Assembly: GCA_916700875.1 (NCBI GenBank)
Contig: CAKAKS010000038.1
Location: 17,053,826 to 17,117,825 of the forward strand
DNA from: Sebastes aleutianus
Taxonomy: Eukaryota; Chordata; Actinopteri; Perciformes; Sebastidae
DNA: 64,000 nt
Direction: 5' to 3'
Shown here piece by piece: positions 24,386 through 36,721 of the stretch. The notes beneath the pieces are model-generated. The model had not been told where the DNA came from. It ran no database searches and saw only the letters and a program-made list of their open reading frames with translations. Position numbers and translations under genes: made by a program. The number at the start of each line of letters is the position of its first letter. Position 1 is the stretch's first letter.

Positions 24386-27300
24386 ATGTGCTCCAGCCGT
24401 AAGATCCTGTGGAGCCTGCTGCTGTTGTCCGTGGTGGAGGTGGGCCTCGGCGTGGCGAGCATCGTCCTGGGAGCCGTGGGCATCAGCTGGGTCCGGGGAG
24501 AGCACAAACCACAGCAGGGAGACGCGTCTCCGGTGTGGAGCGGACTCTGTGTACGTCCTGCATGGGAACTACTTTTATCCTTACTTTACCTTCTTTACTT
24601 TACCAGAGAGGTTCAATATCTCCAGGTGGTGATGTGGAGGGTAGAGAGGCACAGCTAAAACTATCAGACACCTTTGAGTGTATCCATATGAAAACTATTA
24701 GGACTTTAAGAACTTTAAACATGTACTATCTGCCTTTAAACATGCACTATCTACCTTTAAACATGTACTATCTACCTTTATCTGCCTTTAAACATGCACT
24801 ATCTACCTTTAAACATGCTCTATCTACCTTTAAACATGCACTATCTACATTTAAACATGCACTATTTGCCTTCAAACATGCTCTATCTACCTTTAAACAT
24901 GCACTATCTGCCTTTATCTGCCTTTAAACATGCGCTATCTGCCTTTAAACATGCACTATCTACCTTTAAACATGCACTATCTACCTTTATCTGCCTTTAA
25001 ACATGCACTATCTGCCTTTATATGCCTTTAAACATGCACTATCTGCCTTTATCTGCCTTTAAACATGCACTATCTACCTTTATCTGCCTTTAAACATGCA
25101 TTATCTGCCTTTATCTGCCTTTAAACATGCACTATCTGCCTTTATCTGCCTTTAAACATGCACTATCTGCCTTTAAACATGCACTATCTGCCGTTATCTG
25201 CCTTTAAACATGCACTATCTGCATTTAAACATGCACTATCTACCTTTTAACTTACACCTTTGAGTGTATCTCAAAAACATTCCTCACACAGTAGATCTGT
25301 ACATCTGTGTATTAAAATAAGGCATAGAATAGAATAGAATAGAATAGAAAGCTTTATTGTCATCGTATTAAATACAACGAGATTCACAGTTGCCACTTCT
25401 GGTCAGTGCTTTAAAACAAATACTTGACAAGACTAAACGAGGCAGATAAAACATATAACAGGTAAAACAAACACAGTTACAAAGCAAATAAAACAGGTAA
25501 AGTAGATGTAATAAATAAATAAATATAAACAGAAGTGTTACACTAGAAGTATAAAATATAAAAATAGATGTAATGTAAACAGAGGTAATTGCACTTGTAA
25601 AACAGGTAGAGTAGATGTAATAAATAAAATGTAAACAAAGGTATATACAGTATATGAATACAATTTGGCTCTTATACATGGAAAGGCATGATTGACTACT
25701 TTGAAATAAGATTGTTTTATTATGATTTTGACTGGAAGATATTAGTAGAAGTTGTGTTCCAATACATCCCTTTTTTAAAATGAGTTTAATATAAATGCTT
25801 CAAATTAATACAAAACTGTAACAACTTGTAACAACAAGCTATTTATATCACACATTGTTATTTGTGAGGGCACAGTAAACAGCTTTCATTAAAGGTATTA
25901 AATTGATCTTTTGTTTTTATACTGATGGTTGTTTATTTAATGTGAATCACTAAATGAGTTCAAAATAAATGCTTCAAATTAATACAAAACTTGTAACAAC
26001 TATAACTCTAACCATTTATTTGACAAAATATATTTTAAAAACACTTCAAATCAGACGACAAATCAGCATTTTTCTTTAAAAAAAAAAAAAAAGTCTTCCT
26101 AATAAAGAGCTCAGTATTAAGCTATTTACATCACACATTGTTATTTGTGAGGGCACACAGTAAACAGCTTTTATTAAAGGTATTAAATTGATCTTTTTGT
26201 TTTTATACTGATGGTTGTTTATTTAATATGAATCACTAACTGGAAGTTGTGACTCATGCCCCAGTATTAAGACCCAGGGTGTGGTGATGAGACTAAATAT
26301 TTTAGTTATATCTTTTATGTGACTTAATGTGTTTGTCCATTAGATGTTAGAGAGCCACACTCACAGCCATTTGACCTGCTAGATGCTTCTGTGGCCGGAG
26401 CTAAAGATCGGTTTCATTCATTCATGCTTGAGTTGTTTATCTGGGCTCTTTTACGCACCATCATCCCCTCACTCCTCTGCATACAGTACGTGTCCTCCTG
26501 TTACACTGACGCTCTCGGGCTCATCGTCTTGATTTCAAAAGTTGAGTTTCTGACATTTTTAGTACAGTACTGTATATAAATACTGTATATGTAACCTTGA
26601 ATCAACTATGACTGCTCCTCCAGCTGATGTAACAGTCTGTCTTATTGCAGAGAATTACTGTAAGTGCCTGGAGCTCAGGCAACATGAGTCATAAAGACAC
26701 ACATCTGTATCAGATTTTTGCAAAGTGTGCAGTATCTCAAAGACCCAAGAAATGTGTGTGATGTGGAAAGAAAGAATTAGTGATATTACATTATAGGTTG
26801 TATATTGTGAGTGCATGTAGAGTGTGTGTGTATAAAGTTGCTGCAAAGCTGTTATGCGGTGTGACAGACAGGTGTGTGTTTAACCTCACAGCTGTTGAAT
26901 GCTGTCTGCTGAGTCAGCCGCTGTGTCTCGTGGTTAAAGAAGATCTCCTATCAGGAACTTGGGCTGACCGCTGTCCCCAAAAAGCAGATTGAATGTCCAA
27001 GTATCCTGCTGGAAAGTGATCCTCGTTCATATTTGTCAGGACATATCAAGTTGTGAAGTAATATTTGTCCAAGTTATTGGGAAACCTTTCGATAACTAGA
27101 AGGTCATCTGTTACATTCAATGATTTTTGAGGGTGTTATTTCTAAATCGAAAGCCCCAATCTTTATTTAAACCAATCAGCCTTTAGAGGCAGATAGAAGC
27201 TTAAACATCAGACGTGTATTGTATTTTATCAAAGGATTATGGCTTCTTTTTTTTTTTTTAAATCTATAAGTACTGGAATACTAAGAATCATTTAAAAGTG

Positions 27301-30300
27301 AAACTGAGAAACTCAAATTCCCATTAATGAGTTATTTTATATCTAACAATATAATCAAGAAAACTAACTGAAAGTAACTTGACAAAAACCAAACCTCAAC
27401 CTAGCAAACTCCATCCACTGAACACAAAATAGGGCTGAAAGCTCCGCAGGAAATCTCGTAAGTGCACCTTGAGCTACACTTAATAATATCAAAGGTCAAA
27501 ATCTTCAACCTTAAAGGTGAAACTAGCAAGAATAACACTTGATTTTTTAAAAGTGATCCAACCAAAAAACCCAGTCCAGTGCTGCCAACTCTTTTCCAAT
27601 GAAAGTAACTGGCAGCACTAACTCCAAAAGTCCCTAAATCTGGCGAGTAAGTCGGCAACACTGACAGTCCGTCCCTTCAGGCCTCCCTCCAAAGCCACTC
27701 CCCCAAAATTATTATTACGAACATAAACACATCATAATGAACTCACAGTTTGTGGAAGACTCCAGTGACGCACACGAGTCAAAACATTTTCACTCCCAAA
27801 TCGTCAAATACCGCCACTTGGTAAGCGCCCCTCCGCATCGGCATGGGGTACCCCTCTTACGTTACTTTTGGACGGACCAGGGATGGCGTGTCAATATACG
27901 CTGATTACATGCATTGTATCCTTTCAAAATAAACTCCTGTTAGGTTTAGGCAACACAACCACTTAGTTAGGGTTAGGAAACGGTCGTGGTTGTTGTTAAC
28001 TTTACTGACTAGCGACTCATGTGACTCACGGGTCTGACGATACCAAGGAGTCACACGTGACTCCTGAGACGTGACAAAATAAGTCGATGTTAGTTTCACA
28101 CGCGACACGAACAGCGGCCTCCTGGTTATAAGTCCTGTGACCTGTTGACCTATCCACCACCGCTTTACATTGGAGTTACTTGAAAGCCTGTTCGTCACAT
28201 GCTGTCGCTAAAGGGAATTTCAACTAATACAACAAAAAATGTTTCTAAAATCTTTACCAACCCTGCCTTTAACTGAAATAGTTTGATTTTAAGTTGCTTC
28301 AATAAATGAATTCAAAACAGGTATGCTGTAGCGGAAAGATAAAAAAAAATGAGAGGAAGCCAAGGAATGACATCACACCCTCCCCTTTTACACACACACA
28401 CACACACACACGTTGACTACCACTTCCAGCAACTTTCAGCAAAACAATGCAGCTCGCATCTCACTGTGCAGCCGCCCCACTTGTAAGCGTTGTGTGCCAG
28501 CGTAATCCGCCACCGTGCTGCTCCAGTTCAGTCTGAATCATTGACATCCAGGACAACGTGGCTTCCTGCTCAAAGCCCACAATAACACACTCTATTTTTA
28601 GAGGGAGAAAGTTGCATCGTGTAAAGAATACATTCACCCTTTCCTGTTGTCGACACGGGGAGGATGGAGTGATAAAAATAGATTCAATTTCATTTGGTTT
28701 CCTAACCAGTAATTTTCTAAAGACTTCATCTTCAGAAACTGCTCATTTACTCATCTGTTGTTCGCTCTCTTTCCAGTTTCTGGTCTGTGGGATGTGCGGA
28801 GTGCTGTGTGCTCGCAAGAGGACAGGTCTTATTGTAAGTATATACTTAGTTGTTTTGTTTCCCACTGGACTCTTTTGTTGTCATTTCTTATGTGTATTAG
28901 TTTGTGCTCTCTCTCTATAAACACTGTTTTCCTGCTGCTCTCCAGTGATGTGATGTGACACATGGGCGAGTCAAAGTGTTTTAAAGGAATAATTCAATAT
29001 TTTGGGGAATATACTTATTCGCTTTCTTGGCAAGTGTTAGATGAGATCGATACCACCCTCTAAAATCCACTGATTAATATCTTGTTTGTTTAATCCGTAC
29101 AAAAATAAAGAATGTGACAAACTATTAATTGGTTGGGATGAGTAACTTTCTGGAGTCTCCGCTGGTTGCCTGGCAACTGGTACCCGGCCAAGAAATAGTC
29201 CTTCACAAAATTATAAAGTGTTGATTAGTGAACTTTTTAGGGATGCTGGTAGACGGATTTTGTTACCTTTGGACAGAGCCAGGATAGCTGTTTCTGCCTG
29301 TATCCGGTCTTTATGCTAAGCTAAGCTAAACTAAGCTTACTGTCTGCTGGCTGTAGATTCAGATCTAACAAACAAATGAAGATGCTATTAATCTTCTCAT
29401 CTAACTCTCAGCAAGAAAGCGACTAAGGATATTTAAACATTTTGTGCTTTTGAAAAATCACAAGTGAAAATTTAAATCTGAAGAATGTTACATTATTTTG
29501 TCTCTCGAGGTTTGAGACTGTTATCAAGCTATTAAATAGGTGTTATCGGTCACAATTAGAGCCATAGATGTGGGTCAGTAGGGGCCTACTACACCCAATA
29601 TTAGGTTGTATCATCTATTCACATGGTAGATCGCCGAAAGAAGGTATAAAAGAACACGACAGCAACCTCTAGCAACCGTAGTAATTATGAGCAGAGGCAG
29701 AAGTCAGGTGCTACAGTATAGACAGCGTCAAACTCCATATGGGATGGGGGTCAGGGCAATGGATGGGACACAAAACAAAACACAAAACAGAACACAGGAG
29801 ACCAGGGTTTGCATCCCATGGTTGTCTTTTATGCCAACTAGGTTTTGCTGCCTAAACCTAAAGAAGTTTTAGTTTTATTACCTAAACCTAAAGAAGTTGT
29901 AGTTTTGTTGCCTAAACTTAAAGAAGTTTTAGTTTTATTACCTAAACCTAAAGAAGTTGTAGTTTTGTTGCCTAAACTTAAAGAAGTTTTAGTTTTATTA
30001 CCTAAACCTAAAGAAGTTGTAGTTTTGTTTCCTTGACCTAATGAAGTTGTAGTTTTGTTACCTTAACCTAAAAAAGTTTTAGTTTTATTACCTAAACCTA
30101 AAGAAGTTGTAGTTTTATTGCCTAAACCTAAAGAAGCTTTTTTGTTTGTGTTAAAAACGGGATGTTTCATGCAGTTTTACATGTTAGAACGTGTTGTTTT
30201 TAAGTTTCACTTTCACTTTTACAATGTAGTAGGTGTAGTAGGCCCCATATATCTATGGTGCTAACAGCGACTGATAACGCCTATTTAATGGCCTGATAAC

Positions 30301-32795
30301 AGTTGAATCGGTTGCCCATTCATTCATTCATTCATTAAAGACTGTCTTCATATCAGTGTCCTCTGTTGCAGACTTCATGATGCCAAATTCTAACTGGAAA
30401 CAAAAATCAGAGTAGATCCAGACACACACTTTTTGATGTGATTGGCGTTTGTAGAGGCAAAAGAGCCTTTGAGAGTTGATGAAGATGACTGATTATTCAT
30501 TATTATCTATTTAAAAGTGTTTGCCTTTGAAAGATGATTTATTTTGAACACCAAATACTGTTGCTATCCAATAAAATGACTCGACGACACGCATAAACTT
30601 TGCCCTCTTCAATGCAAATATACGCATGGTCTGTGTCATGAACTTTCACACGTTATCTACCCCTGGAAGTTTACAAGTAAAGACTGTCTAATTGTGTCAA
30701 ACACCCAAAGGTGCTTTTGTGTGTGTATGTGTGTGTGTGTGTTGTCCTGTCCTGCAGGAGCGCTCTGAAAAAGACATCTGAGGAAACTAGAGGAGACAAA
30801 CAGTCACCTCTCCTCCTCTTCTCTTTCTGTCGTTCTGTCCATCTTTTTTCTGCTCAGCGATCGCGTCGCAGTCTCTCTGTGTCTCCGAGTCCTCGTGTTT
30901 CTCTCTGACTCTCTCTGTCTCCTGCTGGGAGGGCACTAATGATGGATCAATGTCAGCACAATCTGCTGTAACAGAGACATCCCTCAACCTTTCTCTCCCT
31001 CCGTCTCACCCTATCCATCCCCGCTTATTTTCTCTTTATCTTCGTGACTCTCCCTTTTCCATCGCTCTCATCTCTCTACCTTCTCTGTTCAATCTCATCC
31101 TCTGCAGTCGTTTCGATGCTCTGACTCTCTCCATCTTCCCTCTCCTCATCTCTTTCCGTCCCCTCCCTCCTTGTTTGCCTGCGGGGTGATGATTGCATTA
31201 GGTTGGTTTGGCTCCGGAGTCCTGCCAGCCGCTTTCCACACTTCACCGGGTAATGACTGAAATTGGAGAAGCCCTTTTCCATGCGGTTAAAGGCACTAAA
31301 GGCATCTGCACTGGGAGCAATGAAAGAGAACCTGAACTCTTGACACAATACACACACACACGTGCATGCACAATAAACAGGGAGTAGAATTGAATTGGAT
31401 TTTTATTATTCTGATTGCAAAGTAACAGAGCTGCAGTCATTTCCCCATCAGATCCTGCTGGGAAAAAATGTGATTCTCATACTGGGTTTGAGTTTTCCTG
31501 CTGCTTTACTATCCTAAGTAGGGTAATCCGTTAAATGTGATTGATTAAATACTAAGGGGAAAATCTCACCAACAGTCTAACACTCACACACACAAGCACA
31601 AAAACAAGTGAGTGATGCAAGCATATTTACAAGCCGTGCCATATTTCTGGAGGAGACAGTGTGCTTTGAGAGTGATCCAATTTTCTAATAGGAAACAAGA
31701 TTTATTTTGACTGATACGCATTACTCATCAGAGCAGCCGCCGTCCAAAACAGCAGAATGATGGAGATGGAAGCTCAATGGTAGTTTATATATCTCCCCAT
31801 CTCATCCCATTTTGTCAGTTTGTTTACAGTTTAGTTGATCAGATATCAATTCTGCCGTTTGCATTAACATAAACCATTCTCTCTCTGTCTCTCAGATGAT
31901 CCTATTTTCGGCGTGCTGTATCTGCGGTCTGATTGGTGGGATCCTCAACTTCCAGTTTGTTCGGGCGCTGAACAAACGACCCGACTCCATGCACTCGATT
32001 CATCTGGCTGCCATGACTCTGGCCTGTCTGGGTAAACAAGAAAAATAACAGCACAGTCTAACAAAGCATCAGTATGTGACGAGTTTAGATGAGAAAGTGT
32101 TGGATACTGGCACCAGATAAAAAGTTAAGGGGTCACCTGAGGGTGCACGGACATCTGTACTAAATTTCACAACAATCCATTCAATAGTTATCAAGACATT
32201 TCAGTGGGAAAAGTGAACACTTTGCCCTGCTGGTGGTGCTAAAGGAAAAGTCAGGGGATCACCAAAGTCATTAGGATTCATCCAATTGGGATCATGAACA
32301 TCTATACAAATTCCATGGCAGTCCATCCAATAGTTTGGACCCAAATGATGGACCAACCAACAGAGCGACGTTGGCATCCTAGTGGCACATCACTAGCATG
32401 GCTAAAAAAGTATAAAATACTTAAGAACTCTTCCATTGTGTCTTCAGCTGGTTTCTCTTCTCCTGTCTTGTCCAGGGATCTCCTCCTGTACCTTATCCAC
32501 ATGGCTCACCTGTCGCCTGGCCAGCTCCGAGCAGCAGAGGATGTTCCTGGAGAGGGAACACTCGCTGCACCACTCGCACGAGATGACCGAGAAGGTAGGA
32601 GAGCTTCTGATTGGTCAGCTTGTCAACAGTGTGGCCTTTAGCTCGAATAGGAAAATATGTTTCATGACCTAAGAGGATGTGTATGTTAAGCTATCGAGTG
32701 TGTTTGTGTGTCCCCCCTAACAGGAGATCCTTGACAACTCCAGTAACGGCATTCCTCAGATCTCTTACAACGGACACACCACAGCGTCACCATGA
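24386..32795 (+). CDS. tmem196: transmembrane protein 196
   Basis: Five coding exons assemble into 182 residues: 24386-24550, 28777-28833, 31896-32031, 32476-32594 and 32724-32795. All have GT donors and AG acceptors and phases that agree. The product begins MCSSRKILWSLLLLSVVEVG, contains GEHKPQQGDASPVWSGLC, and ends with a REHSLHHSHEM segment and a short polar tail, matching vertebrate TMEM196 (about 172-178 aa). Four hydrophobic segments are visible at about residues 8-30, 55-72, 75-97 and 108-130, so it is a small four-pass membrane protein. Its molecular function is not established. Intron 1 is 4.2 kb and carries a minisatellite, a LINE tail and a local duplication. It lies upstream of polr1f in the same orientation, as in mammals. 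A possible poly(A) signal ATTAAA is at 33450. An out-of-frame ATG at 24372 precedes the start. Confidence 0.95.
24668..25270. repeat. minisatellite in tmem196 intron 1, flanked by 17-bp direct repeats
   Basis: About 21 units containing TTTAAACATGCACTATCTG fill 24711-25245. The basic unit is 21 bp; a 31-bp variant adds TTTATCTGCC. The 17-mer ACACCTTTGAGTGTATC occurs on both sides, at 24668-24684 and 25254-25270. Because 21 is a multiple of three, the array gives long false ORFs of repeated MHYLPLN or FKHALST. Confidence 0.95.
25318..25680 (-). repeat. LINE 3'-end fragment with (AATAG)n tail
   Basis: Tandem AGAAT/AATAG units are followed by GCTTTATTGTCATCGTATTAAATACAACGA-type sequence (shown here in part), a form common at the 3' ends of fish non-LTR retrotransposons inserted in minus orientation. 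It lies in tmem196 intron 1. The right boundary is approximate and the family is not assigned. Confidence 0.55.
25779..26245. repeat. local tandem duplication in tmem196 intron 1
   Basis: Sequence with AAATGCTTCAAATTAATAC at about 25790, then ACACATTGTTATTTGTGAGG and the run ending in GGTTGTTTATTTAAT, is repeated from about 25965 to 26245. The second copy has roughly 110 extra bases, including an A-rich tract at 26077-26092. It is a direct duplication with no coding content. Confidence 0.8.
27880..28190 (+). repeat. repeat family F, copy 3
   Basis: GTTAGGTTTAGGCAACACAA, then CGGCCTCCTGGTTATAAGTC as in the 52.3-kb copy. In tmem196 intron 1. Confidence 0.7.
28981..29445. repeat. TTAA repeat family C, copy 2
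   Basis: TTAAAGGAATAATTCAATAT at the left, TTATTCGCTTTCTTGGCAAG, then TGCTAAGCTAAGCTAAAC and TCTCATCTAACTCTCAGCAA toward the right; the two halves are inversely related. It is in tmem196 intron 2. The right end is degraded. Confidence 0.7.
29517..30303. mobile_element. foldback-type element enclosing a minisatellite
   Basis: The left arm from ACTGTTATCAAGCTATTAAA to GGGGCCTACTAC (about 29517-29595) is matched in reverse by GTAGTAGGCCCCATATATCT to GCCTGATAACAGT (about 30235-30303), with scattered mismatches. Between them is the 30-bp array. It lies in tmem196 intron 2. Confidence 0.8.
29851..30137. repeat. 30-bp minisatellite with 60-bp higher order
   Basis: Nine full 30-bp units (29851-30120) plus a partial one, each beginning CCTAAACCTAAAGAAGTT. 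Units alternate between TTAGTTTTATTA and GTAGTTTTGTTG endings, so the true period is 60 bp over most of the array. The unit resembles the reverse complement of the TTAGGTTTAGGCAACAAAAC motif of family F. Confidence 0.95.
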
Positions 32796-33459
32796 CAACG
32801 CAACACCAATACATACTGAAACAGTTCATGAATCGCTCGCTGTCAGACGACAAAATACAGCATGTACTTCTTTCTGCACATCCTGCGACGTACGCTGTAA
32901 GTCTATCCTGACTGCGGAGAGTGAAACCTCCAGGTGTCTCACCTTGGGACCTTTTTCTCCGCCGCCGGAGTGAAAGAAGGACGTTTTGACAACAAGAGGG
33001 AGACGTTTGTGCTTCTGAATGATTATGCAAACATGGGTTCAAACCCCCTCTGATCAGCTCAAACCAAAGCAGGGATGGAGAGCTGCCATTTGGGATCGTA
33101 ATTCAGGTGAAAAGCAAATCTGCGTGGCATCATCTGACCTTTAAGCTAACGAGCAGGAAGGATTTTATCTAAAGTGATGAGCACAAACCAAGCATGCACT
33201 TGAAGAGCCACTGCTATTTCAGTCTCAATGTCTTTATTCTCTCTATCTCTGTCTTGTTATGGGTTCATGGAATGCAGATCTTGAGATAGCCCACGGTAAA
33301 CTGTATGTATCGTCCCATAATGGAATGCTTTGATATGAAAACATGTGCAATGTACTGTATATTGTATATCCATGCTTGTATATCAGGAATCTAGCCGTCC
33401 CTATAAATCAAACATATTTTTATAAACGCTTCTTATAAAAGTGAATTCAATTAAAGTAT

Positions 33460-36196
33460 GACCAATCTGAGTGGTGGTTTATCTTGCATGGATTATTGCA
33501 GTGGAATTTAGTGCTATATTTTAATTTCTGCAATGTTTGATAGATTGATTTGCACACACAGAGCGAGCAGCAAGATGAGTTTGATCTTATGATCCCAAAA
33601 TATGCAGATTCGGCCTTTCTCATTACACTGAACAATACTTTTTGCATGTTTCTGTGAGTATGCAAGTGTTTTATTTAGGGCTGTCAGAGTTAACGCGATA
33701 ATAGAGCATTAACGCCAATTCATTTTAAAGCCACTAATTTATTTAATGCATTAACGCAATCAATTTTTCAGTGGTTGTAGCAGAGAGAGTGAAGATACTG
33801 GCAGCATATGAAACTAGAAAAAACATAAGGAATCAATTGGTATCAACCATGTCATCTTGTCGGGAAAGAGGTAAAATAAAGCTCCAAACTTGTGCTAAAT
33901 TTTGGGGAGGAAAAACTGTCATGGCCATTTTCCAAGGGGTCCCTTGACCTCTGACCTAAAGATATGTGAATGAAAATGGGTTCTATGGGTACATATATAT
34001 GCCCACTTTATGATAATCACATGCAGTTTGGGGCAAGTCATAGTCAAGTCAGCACACTGACACACTGACAGCTGTTGTTGCCTGTTGGGGTTCAGTTTGC
34101 CATGTTATGATTTGAGCATATTTTTATGCTAAATGCAGTACCTGTGAGGGTTTCTAGACAATATCTGTCATTGTTTTGTGTTGTTAAGTGGTTTCTAATA
34201 ATAAATATAAACATACATCTGCATTTTTGCCCACTCCCATGTTGATAAGAGTGTTAAATACTTGACAAATCTCCCTTTAAGGTACATTTTGAACAGATAA
34301 AAAATTGGGATTAATCCTGATTAAATATTTTAATCGACTGACAGCCTCACAGCATTTTAATCAACACACTAAATGTTACATTTTCGATAACTGCATGTAG
34401 TAAATCTTAAATGCCAAGTGTACAATATCACACACTGGCAACCTGCACACCACACTGTCGACATAATCAATGCGGAGCAAGATTTAGGAAGTTACTGCCT
34501 TCCTACGGGACCACAGTTTAACTCAGCGATGCCGTTGGCTCTGCTCAAGATTCACACACTCATCGTAAAGTTAAGTGAGGAGGTAAATCTGTTTTATGGC
34601 ACCTATCAAGCAATAATAAACAGTATCATATACACTCACATGCATGCACACAGACAGATGCACGCCTCTGACCTCTAATGAAGATGTACAATTGCTCTGA
34701 CAACATCATGCTGCTCAATACCTCATTATGATGTTTGCCTACTCCAGGAAGCACCGCACAGTGTGTGTCGGTGTGTATGTGTGTGTGTGCGTGTTAACTA
34801 TAGGCCCAAAGCAGCAGAAGCCGCTGGGAGCTCTTGCTGACTAAGAAACCACGTCACAATTTATCACCGTGACAACAGAAAGGAGTCAGCCAAGGCGCCT
34901 GAGAGATGCTGAATCATGTGACCTCCTGTGGTGCTGCTCTGTCAGAAAACAGTAACACTAGATTAGACTGTGTGTCTATTTGTGTGTGCACTAGTTGCAC
35001 TAATTGACACCTCAGGTCACCCTAATGATCTTAATGTGCCATCGTAGGTGAGAACAGGATACAGAATCAATGAACGTCTCTTATCAGGTGAACAGCTCTA
35101 CAGCATCCTCGCCAGGGTAGTCGGTGCACACCTTGCAGTTCACTTAACAAAGGGCATGTTGTTGAGTAAATGCATCATAACAGGAAAGATTCATGGCAGA
35201 AATAATATTAAAATACTGCCCCAAGCATTTAATTCCAGGAACCCTTTTGGTAAAATGTCCTAAAGAGTATGAGAAGCCTTTTCTGTGTGTGTGCATGTGG
35301 TTTATTACAGGAGTAAATGACTGTACAGTACCGGGAGAATCACCGGATTTACCTGCTGGGTGTGCCCTGCTGGGCTCCTATTAACTCCCTGTTCCCTCCT
35401 CTCTCTGTGCACTGTGTACAGTATCACTATGCAGGAATATTACATGGCCCCAGCTTTTCTGTCTATCTAATTAAACACAAGTTAATGTGATTATACGCAC
35501 CAAGTAAGCACAGCATCACCTGAAACAATGGTCTTAAATCTAGATTTAATTACAATTAATCACATTACCACTGCCATACTGTGAGCCTGGGGCTTTCAGG
35601 GTCCTCGAGTCAGTTGCCCGCTTTTCCCTGTTGGCCTGTTGAGTAAATACAATTCTGAGGCATTGGTACTATTCACTTGAGTACTTTCATTTCATGGTAG
35701 GTTAACATTTGACATAGAGTTGACTTTATTTGCATTTACGCTCACAGTTAACAACAGATTAGAAGCAGCATTTACACTGATAAAAAACAAAATAGAAATC
35801 TATACATGATTGTACATCAATAAAAACGATACATTTATTCATACACACATGCACCCATACATACTCATACATACACATTTACAAATACAACCATACACTA
35901 ACATATAGCCATGCATACATTTTAAAACCACACTAAAAAGAAAAGAAAAAAAACATTCAGAATAAACCCCACAAACTTCAGCTGATGACGTGCGAATTAA
36001 ACAGGTCAAAAAATATATAATGTTTTTCAAAAACTCACTAATACAAAAACATATATTTAAATGCAGCTACATGTTTATTATGAATTAATAATTAATTTAA
36101 CCATTACAGGTCTTTTGATTTACATACTAACAGGAGAAAAGTTATAAATATTTTCTGTTACTATCAAGGGTTTGCTCACAACAGTAAAACTAAAAT
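33460..36196. other. tmem196-polr1f intergenic region
   Basis: Holds the near full-length family B element, then about 1.8 kb of mostly unique sequence (34.4-36.2 kb) with no coding frame I can support. Confidence 0.5.
33676..34349 (+). mobile_element. repeat family B, near full-length
   Basis: About 674 bp with TAGGGCTGTCA at the left and TGACAGCCTCA at the right, an imperfect 11-bp terminal inverted repeat. Non-autonomous, no coding potential. No clean 8-bp target duplication is visible. It lies between tmem196 and polr1f. Confidence 0.8.
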
Positions 36197-36470
36197 GTAA
36201 TAAGATAAGATAAGATAAGATAAGATATTCCTTTATTAGTCCTGCAGTGGGGAAATTTGCTGTGTACAGTAGCAAAGGGAATAGTGCAAAAAACAAAAGC
36301 ATCAGCTAACACAGTAAAAAAGAGCTAAACAAAGTGTAACAAGATATGAACCATTTAAATAGAAGGAAGTATAAAAATAGGATCAGTATATACAGTACTG
36401 ACAATAAACAGACTATTAACAAAATTGCACAAGTGGAAAATGATATTGCACAGTGAGAATGAATGATATC
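36197..36470 (-). repeat. LINE 3'-end fragment with (GATAA)n tail
   Basis: Six GATAA units, then ATTCCTTTATTAGTCCTGCA and GTGGGGAAATTTGCTGTGTA. Minus orientation, about 130 bp upstream of the polr1f promoter. Confidence 0.6.
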
Positions 36471-36599
36471 TAACAATGATTATTAAATCATTATTTTTCA
36501 TCATTGAGTCCAAGTCTTTTTGTTTATATATATGCAAATATAGCTGTAATTTATTAGGTATTTGTGAATTTTTTTAATGCTGTCACTAATTTAACTATT

Positions 36600-36721
36600 C
36601 TTTCACCTGTAATTGCACCTCCTGGCCAGCAGGGGGCGATATAAAGACATATTCTGACAGATGTTTCCTTCCTAAAAGCGGAAATCGCTTGTCTTTCCTC
36701 TTCCTGTCTTCCTAAAACAGC
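36600..36721 (+). promoter_or_regulatory. polr1f proximal promoter
   Basis: Directly before the ATG lie a CTCF-like core CCAGCAGGGGGCG (36626-36638), an ETS-type CGGAA in AAGCGGAAATCGC, and a pyrimidine stretch CTTTCCTCTTCC typical of TOP-like initiators on ribosome-biogenesis genes. This reading fits an RNA polymerase I subunit but rests on motif matching only. Confidence 0.45.

Noticed and set aside
24409..25000. Repeated-heptad protein MHYLPLN / FKHALST
   Set aside because: Artefact of a 21-bp minisatellite whose period is a multiple of three; it lies in tmem196 intron 1.
24711..25245. CRISPR-like array
   Set aside because: There are no unique spacers; units are contiguous minisatellite copies in a vertebrate intron.
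29687..30036. LPKPKEV repeat protein
   Set aside because: The 30-bp minisatellite keeps a frame open by periodicity; no start context, no conservation argument.
29851..30137. Interstitial telomeric repeat
   Set aside because: Units contain CCTAAACCTAAAG but not the TTAGGG hexamer in tandem.
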